This document shows, in pieces, positions 5,513 to 7,871 of a DNA stretch of 7,871 nt (position 1 is the first letter of the stretch; each line of letters opens with the position of its first letter). The translations under genes and the position numbers were made by a program. The notes below the pieces were generated by a model, which was not told the origin of the DNA, searched no databases, and worked only from the letters and a program-made list of their open reading frames with translations. Origin of the DNA: Thermoplasmata archaeon (lineage in GTDB: Archaea; Thermoplasmatota; Thermoplasmata; Thermoplasmatales; Thermoplasmataceae); the NCBI GenBank assembly GCA_021804185.1, contig JAJZKL010000032.1, positions 1-7,871 of the forward strand, read 5' to 3'.

Positions 5513-5614
5513 ATGGTGACCACCACGCACGAAAGGTTTTGGGAGGTTTTCCCAAAGATTCCTGGCGCTATATGTCAGGTTTTCTCTGACTTTATTCCCG
5601 CTGGAATAAGTTGA
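5513..5614 (+). CDS. Possible 33-residue leaderless small ORF upstream of the Nudix gene
   Basis: ATG 5513 opens 33 codons ending at TGA 5612-5614, nine bases before the Nudix start. The peptide begins MVTTTHERFWEVFPKIPG and ends FIPAGIS; it has four Phe, one Trp and a single Cys and no membrane helix. A TATA-like box lies 27 bases upstream, the spacing that marks leaderless genes elsewhere in the window. It could be a regulatory leader peptide, a small protein, or a chance ORF. The same interval is filled with inverted repeats, which may instead be operators or RNA structure. No homologue is recognised. Confidence 0.25.
   Translation: MVTTTHERFWEVFPKIPGAICQVFSDFIPAGIS
5538..5556. repeat. 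Perfect inverted repeat, 7-bp arms
   Basis: TTTGGGA and TCCCAAA flank a 5-base spacer (GGTTT). It could be a protein-binding palindrome or an RNA hairpin in a Nudix leader. It lies between the epimerase and the Nudix gene, 68 bases before the Nudix start. Confidence 0.5.
5569..5574 (+). promoter_or_regulatory. Second TATA-like box upstream of the Nudix gene
   Basis: TATATG within GCTATATGTCAG resembles the GCTATATTCAG segment 86 bases upstream. It would place a start near 5598, giving a leader of about 26 bases before ATG 5624. It competes with the box at 5591-5596 and neither can be preferred with certainty. Confidence 0.3.
5591..5596 (+). promoter_or_regulatory. TATA-like box closest to the Nudix gene
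   Basis: TTTATT is centred about 30 bases before ATG 5624, allowing an almost leaderless transcript. It overlaps the left arm of the inverted repeat at 5592-5609, so a protein bound there would block TBP. Confidence 0.4.
5592..5609. repeat. Perfect inverted repeat, 7-bp arms, overlapping a TATA-like box
   Basis: TTATTCC and GGAATAA flank the 4-base spacer CGCT. Its left arm overlaps the TATA-like box at 5591-5596 and its right arm ends 14 bases before the Nudix ATG. This position suits an operator; in RNA it would form a 7-bp stem with a tetraloop. Confidence 0.5.
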
Positions 5615-5623
5615 AATTGTCAA

Positions 5624-6070
5624 ATGTGTTTAGCTTTCATGGAAAAGGAGAAAAGCAGCGGCATGGTTGTTTACAGAACTGTAAATGGAGCCAGGGAGTT
5701 TTTGCTGCTTGAACGCAAGGAGGGATTCCTGGACTTCCCCAAGGGTCATATAGAGGCTGGAGAGACCGAGGAAATAGCCGCGATGAGGGAGGTTAAGGAA
5801 GAAACCGGCCTGAACCTTAAGCCCATGGATGGTTTCAGGTACGTGCAGAATTACTGGTATTCAACAAGAAATGGCAGGATAAACAAGGAGGTTGTGATGT
5901 TCATTTCCCAGGCTGATTCTAAGGATCAGGTAAAAATATCACATGAACACATTGGCTACAGGTGGCTTACCTACAACGAATGCCTATTGCACCTATCATT
6001 CAAGAACCAGATAGACATGCTAAAGGCTGCAATGGAAAAATTGGATGAAAAAGATAACAGGAAGCACTGA
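5624..6070 (+). CDS. Nudix hydrolase, bis(5'-nucleosyl)-tetraphosphatase (Ap4A hydrolase) type
   Basis: A 148-residue single-domain Nudix protein. The full Nudix box GX5EX7REUXEEXGU is present without deviation at residues 41-63 (GHIEAGE, then REVKEETGL), including the metal-binding glutamates of REVKEE. Before it, SSGMVVYR and FLLLERKEGFLDFPKGHIE match the asymmetric Ap4A hydrolase/NUDT2-like subgroup, in which the DFPKGHIE segment is typical. The likely role is cytoplasmic cleavage of dinucleoside polyphosphates made by aminoacyl-tRNA synthetases under stress; other nucleoside diphosphate-linked substrates remain possible. Starts at 5624 or 5639 (MEKEKSSG) are both plausible. The first was kept because a TATA-like box lies about 30 bases upstream and no Shine-Dalgarno site supports the second. 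The C-terminus is a charged helix (MLKAAMEKLDEKDNRKH). Confidence 0.92.
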   Translation: MCLAFMEKEKSSGMVVYRTVNGAREFLLLERKEGFLDFPKGHIEAGETEEIAAMREVKEETGLNLKPMDGFRYVQNYWYSTRNGRINKEVVMFISQADSKDQVKISHEHIGYRWLTYNECLLHLSFKNQIDMLKAAMEKLDEKDNRKH

Positions 6071-6105
6071 TTTGAGGCTTCGATGTTCAAGCCAGCAGCA
6101 AGTTA

Positions 6106-6121
6106 AGTTTACTACTAAACT
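6106..6121. promoter_or_regulatory. Operator-like palindrome upstream of the MFS exporter
   Basis: AGTTTACTACTAAACT is a perfect inverted repeat with 6-bp arms and a CTAC centre. It directly abuts, and by one base overlaps, the TATA-like box at 6121-6128, covering the BRE position where TFB binds. Such placement suits a homodimeric winged-helix regulator, either repressing or activating. No regulator gene is visible nearby in the window. Confidence 0.5.
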
Positions 6122-6128
6122 ATTTATT
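6121..6128 (+). promoter_or_regulatory. TATA-like box of the MFS exporter gene
   Basis: TATTTATT is centred about 32 bases before ATG 6157, giving a predicted transcript start near 6150 and a leader of only a few bases. The exporter therefore probably has its own promoter instead of depending on the Nudix transcript. Confidence 0.5.
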
Positions 6129-6156
6129 CAAAGTATTAATTAACGGAAAGATCTGA

Positions 6157-7871
6157 ATGGTTCAATACAAATGGGTCGCACTCTCCAACACCACCTTGGG
6201 AGTATTAATGGCCACAATCAACGCTACAATAATACTAATTTCATTACCGGCAATTTTCAGAGGCATTGGAATAAACCCTCTCGCGTCTGGCTCTTTCGCA
6301 TACCTCCTGTGGATTCTGATGGGTTATATGATCGTTACCGCGGTTCTGCTGGTTACCTTCGGAAGGTTATCTGACATATTCGGAAGAACACAGTTATATA
6401 CAATCGGGTTCATAATTTTCACAATCGGATCTATACTTCTTTACCTCACCCCAAACTCAGGAAGTCTTGGGGCCATGGAACTTATTGTCTTTCGCTTGAT
6501 ACAGGGTGCCGGCGCGGCTTTTCTATTCTCGAACAGCGCTGCAATACTCACCGATGCGTTCCCTTATAATGAAAGGGGAAAGGCCATCGGCATAAACATG
6601 ATATCCGGTCTTGCAGGATCCCTGATCGGACTTATTCTCGGAGGAATTCTTTCCGTATTTAACTGGAGATACGTCTTCCTTGTAAGCGTTCCGGTTGGAA
6701 TAATAGGGAGCATATGGTCAGTACTCAAGCTCAAGGATAATTCCGTTAGACACAGGGACCAGAAACTCGACTATGTTGGCACTATCCTGCTTGGAGGCGG
6801 CCTCACGATATTTCTAATCGGCATAACATACGGGCTGATTCCGTTCGGAAGCAGCGATATGGGATGGTCCAGCCCCTGGGTTATAGCAGCTCTTATAATA
6901 GGCACGGCAATGGTTATTGCTTTCCCATTTGTTGAGAACAGAATAAAGCAGCCAATGTTTGACATGAAGCTATTCAGGAACAGGGCATTTGCATTCGGGA
7001 ATTATTCAACGCTTCTGGGAACGATCGGGTACGGCGGTGCAATGTTCATGCTCATAATACTTCTTCAGGGAATCTGGCTGCCTCTTCACGGGTATTCATA
7101 CGCATCCGTTCCCTTTTGGGCCGGAATATACATGATTCCAATGATGGCTGGTTTCCTTATAATGGGACCAATTGGAGGAGCCCTGACAGACAGGTTTGGC
7201 GCCAGGGTCCTTGCAACGCTGGGAATGGTGATAGTTGCCATAGCATTCCTGGTCCTCGCGACATTCAGCTACAATTTCAGCTACCTGCCATTCGCAATCA
7301 CTATTTTTGTTTTGGGACTCGGAAACGGACTCTTCGCAGCGCCAAATTCCACTGCGATCATGAACTCCCTTCCTGCCCAGCAGAGAGGGGTCGGATCAGG
7401 AATGAGGGCAACAATGCAGAATACTGGACAGACCGCCAGTATGGGAATATTTTTCACGATCCTCATAGTTTCCATGGCATCTGGACTGACCGGAGCATTT
7501 ACCTCTGCCATGTCTTCAGTTCCTTCCCTGTCTTCCGCTCAGGCAGTCTCACTTGGGACGATCTTCGGACAGTTGCCGCCAACTGGAGCACTGTTCTCTG
7601 CGTTTCTAGGGTATAATCCCGTACAGACCATACTCAGTGCACTAAGTGCGGCGGGCCCCAATGGAGCTGCTCTGGTTGGTTCACTCAGCGGCCCTTCTGT
7701 TAACTACATGGAGGGGCTTACGGCCGCTGGAAAGACCTGGTTCCCTACAGCTATTGCACCGGCAATAATGTCTGCACTAAGACTCGCATTCTACTTTGGA
7801 GCTGCCATGGCCGGACTTGCTGCGGTATTCTCCGTTCTGAGAGGAAAGAAGTATAGATCCGATTGTGAAAA
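6157..7871 (+). CDS. MFS transporter, DHA2 (EmrB/QacA, 14-helix) type, 3' end cut by the window
   Basis: The frame from ATG 6157 stays open for 571 codons to the window end. The product is a strongly hydrophobic major facilitator with about 14 membrane helices. Visible motifs are the loop 2-3 motif [14 protein letters not shown] (69-81); motif [10 protein letters not shown] (113-121); and the helix 5 region [10 protein letters not shown] (154-163) followed by [13 protein letters not shown]. The first helix has [20 protein letters not shown]. These match a DHA2 subgroup of archaea and actinobacteria thought to export drugs or other organic compounds by proton antiport; the substrate is unknown. 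A long non-membrane loop (about 450-520, rich in Ser, Ala, Pro) precedes the last helix. The last visible residues, LRGKKYRSD, look like the usual cytoplasmic tail, so few residues are missing. It has its own promoter 86 bp after the Nudix gene. Confidence 0.9.
   Translation, partial: MVQYKWVALSNTTLGVLMATINATIILISLPAIFRGIGINPLASGSFAYLLWILMGYMIVTAVLLVTFGRLSDIFGRTQLYTIGFIIFTIGSILLYLTPNSGSLGAMELIVFRLIQGAGAAFLFSNSAAILTDAFPYNERGKAIGINMISGLAGSLIGLILGGILSVFNWRYVFLVSVPVGIIGSIWSVLKLKDNSVRHRDQKLDYVGTILLGGGLTIFLIGITYGLIPFGSSDMGWSSPWVIAALIIGTAMVIAFPFVENRIKQPMFDMKLFRNRAFAFGNYSTLLGTIGYGGAMFMLIILLQGIWLPLHGYSYASVPFWAGIYMIPMMAGFLIMGPIGGALTDRFGARVLATLGMVIVAIAFLVLATFSYNFSYLPFAITIFVLGLGNGLFAAPNSTAIMNSLPAQQRGVGSGMRATMQNTGQTASMGIFFTILIVSMASGLTGAFTSAMSSVPSLSSAQAVSLGTIFGQLPPTGALFSAFLGYNPVQTILSALSAAGPNGAALVGSLSGPSVNYMEGLTAAGKTWFPTAIAPAIMSALRLAFYFGAAMAGLAAVFSVLRGKKYRSDCE

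Noticed and set aside
5514..5590. C/D-box small RNA
   Set aside because: A CTGA sequence is present at 5586-5589, but no convincing RTGATGA box C or internal C'/D' pair accompanies it.
6076..6093. GGCTT-N8-AAGCC hairpin just after the Nudix stop as a terminator
   Set aside because: Only a 5-bp stem with no T-run after it; archaeal terminators depend mainly on T-rich tracts, and short stems of this kind are common by chance.
6625..6660. Loss of the antiporter-motif proline as a sign of a dead transporter
   Set aside because: The frame is intact, other motifs are good, and the same change seems typical of this transporter subgroup.
7116..7616. 166-codon plus-strand ORF
   Set aside because: It is out of frame within the MFS transporter, whose own frame is open from 6157 to the window end.

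Overview
The window looks like a piece of a thermoacidophilic euryarchaeal chromosome of the Thermoplasmatales type. This is an inference from four things: an A-type (archaeal) ATP synthase operon, Shine-Dalgarno sites of the GGAGGTGA type inside that operon, TATA boxes about 25-30 bases upstream of start codons with almost no 5' leader elsewhere, and frequent ATA/AGG/AGA codons. No rRNA, tRNA, CRISPR array, insertion sequence or other mobile element was found. The gene density and the absence of any gap over about 220 bp suggest an ordinary chromosomal region.

Positions 1-3283 (+ strand) are the 3' end of an A-type ATP synthase operon: the C-terminus of catalytic-head subunit B, subunit D (central stalk), an unrecognised 55-residue single-span membrane protein, subunit H (peripheral stalk coiled coil, with a TTG start) and subunit I (membrane stator/half-channel). 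The genes overlap or nearly abut and each has its own Shine-Dalgarno site. H and I lie at the 3' end instead of the more familiar 5' end, and the proteolipid subunit K does not follow I, so it must lie outside the window.

Positions 3284-4441 hold an unrecognised 216-residue protein (- strand), whose end lies 6 bp from the end of subunit I, and a divergently oriented small four-helix membrane protein (+ strand) with an internal two-fold repeat. Positions 4456-5406 (- strand) encode a GalE-like NAD-dependent sugar-nucleotide epimerase with a clear leaderless promoter. Its end converges on the membrane protein with a 14-bp gap.

Positions 5407-5623 are a divergent intergenic region between the epimerase and a Nudix hydrolase of the diadenosine tetraphosphatase type (5624-6070, + strand). 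It is unusually rich in structure: three TATA-like boxes, several perfect inverted repeats and a possible 33-codon leaderless small ORF (5513-5614). After the Nudix gene comes an 86-bp gap with a perfect palindrome just upstream of a TATA box. Then a 14-helix-type MFS exporter (6157 onward) stays open to the end of the window and is cut only near its C-terminus.

Functionally, the first 3.3 kb encode one machine (ATP synthesis or proton pumping). The remaining genes look like independent single-gene units for sugar-nucleotide metabolism, alarmone/nucleotide clean-up and drug or solute export. I did not find convincing evidence of a complete new multi-gene system. The best leads are the small protein inside the ATP synthase operon, the structured 5513-5614 segment, and the operator-like palindrome in front of the exporter.
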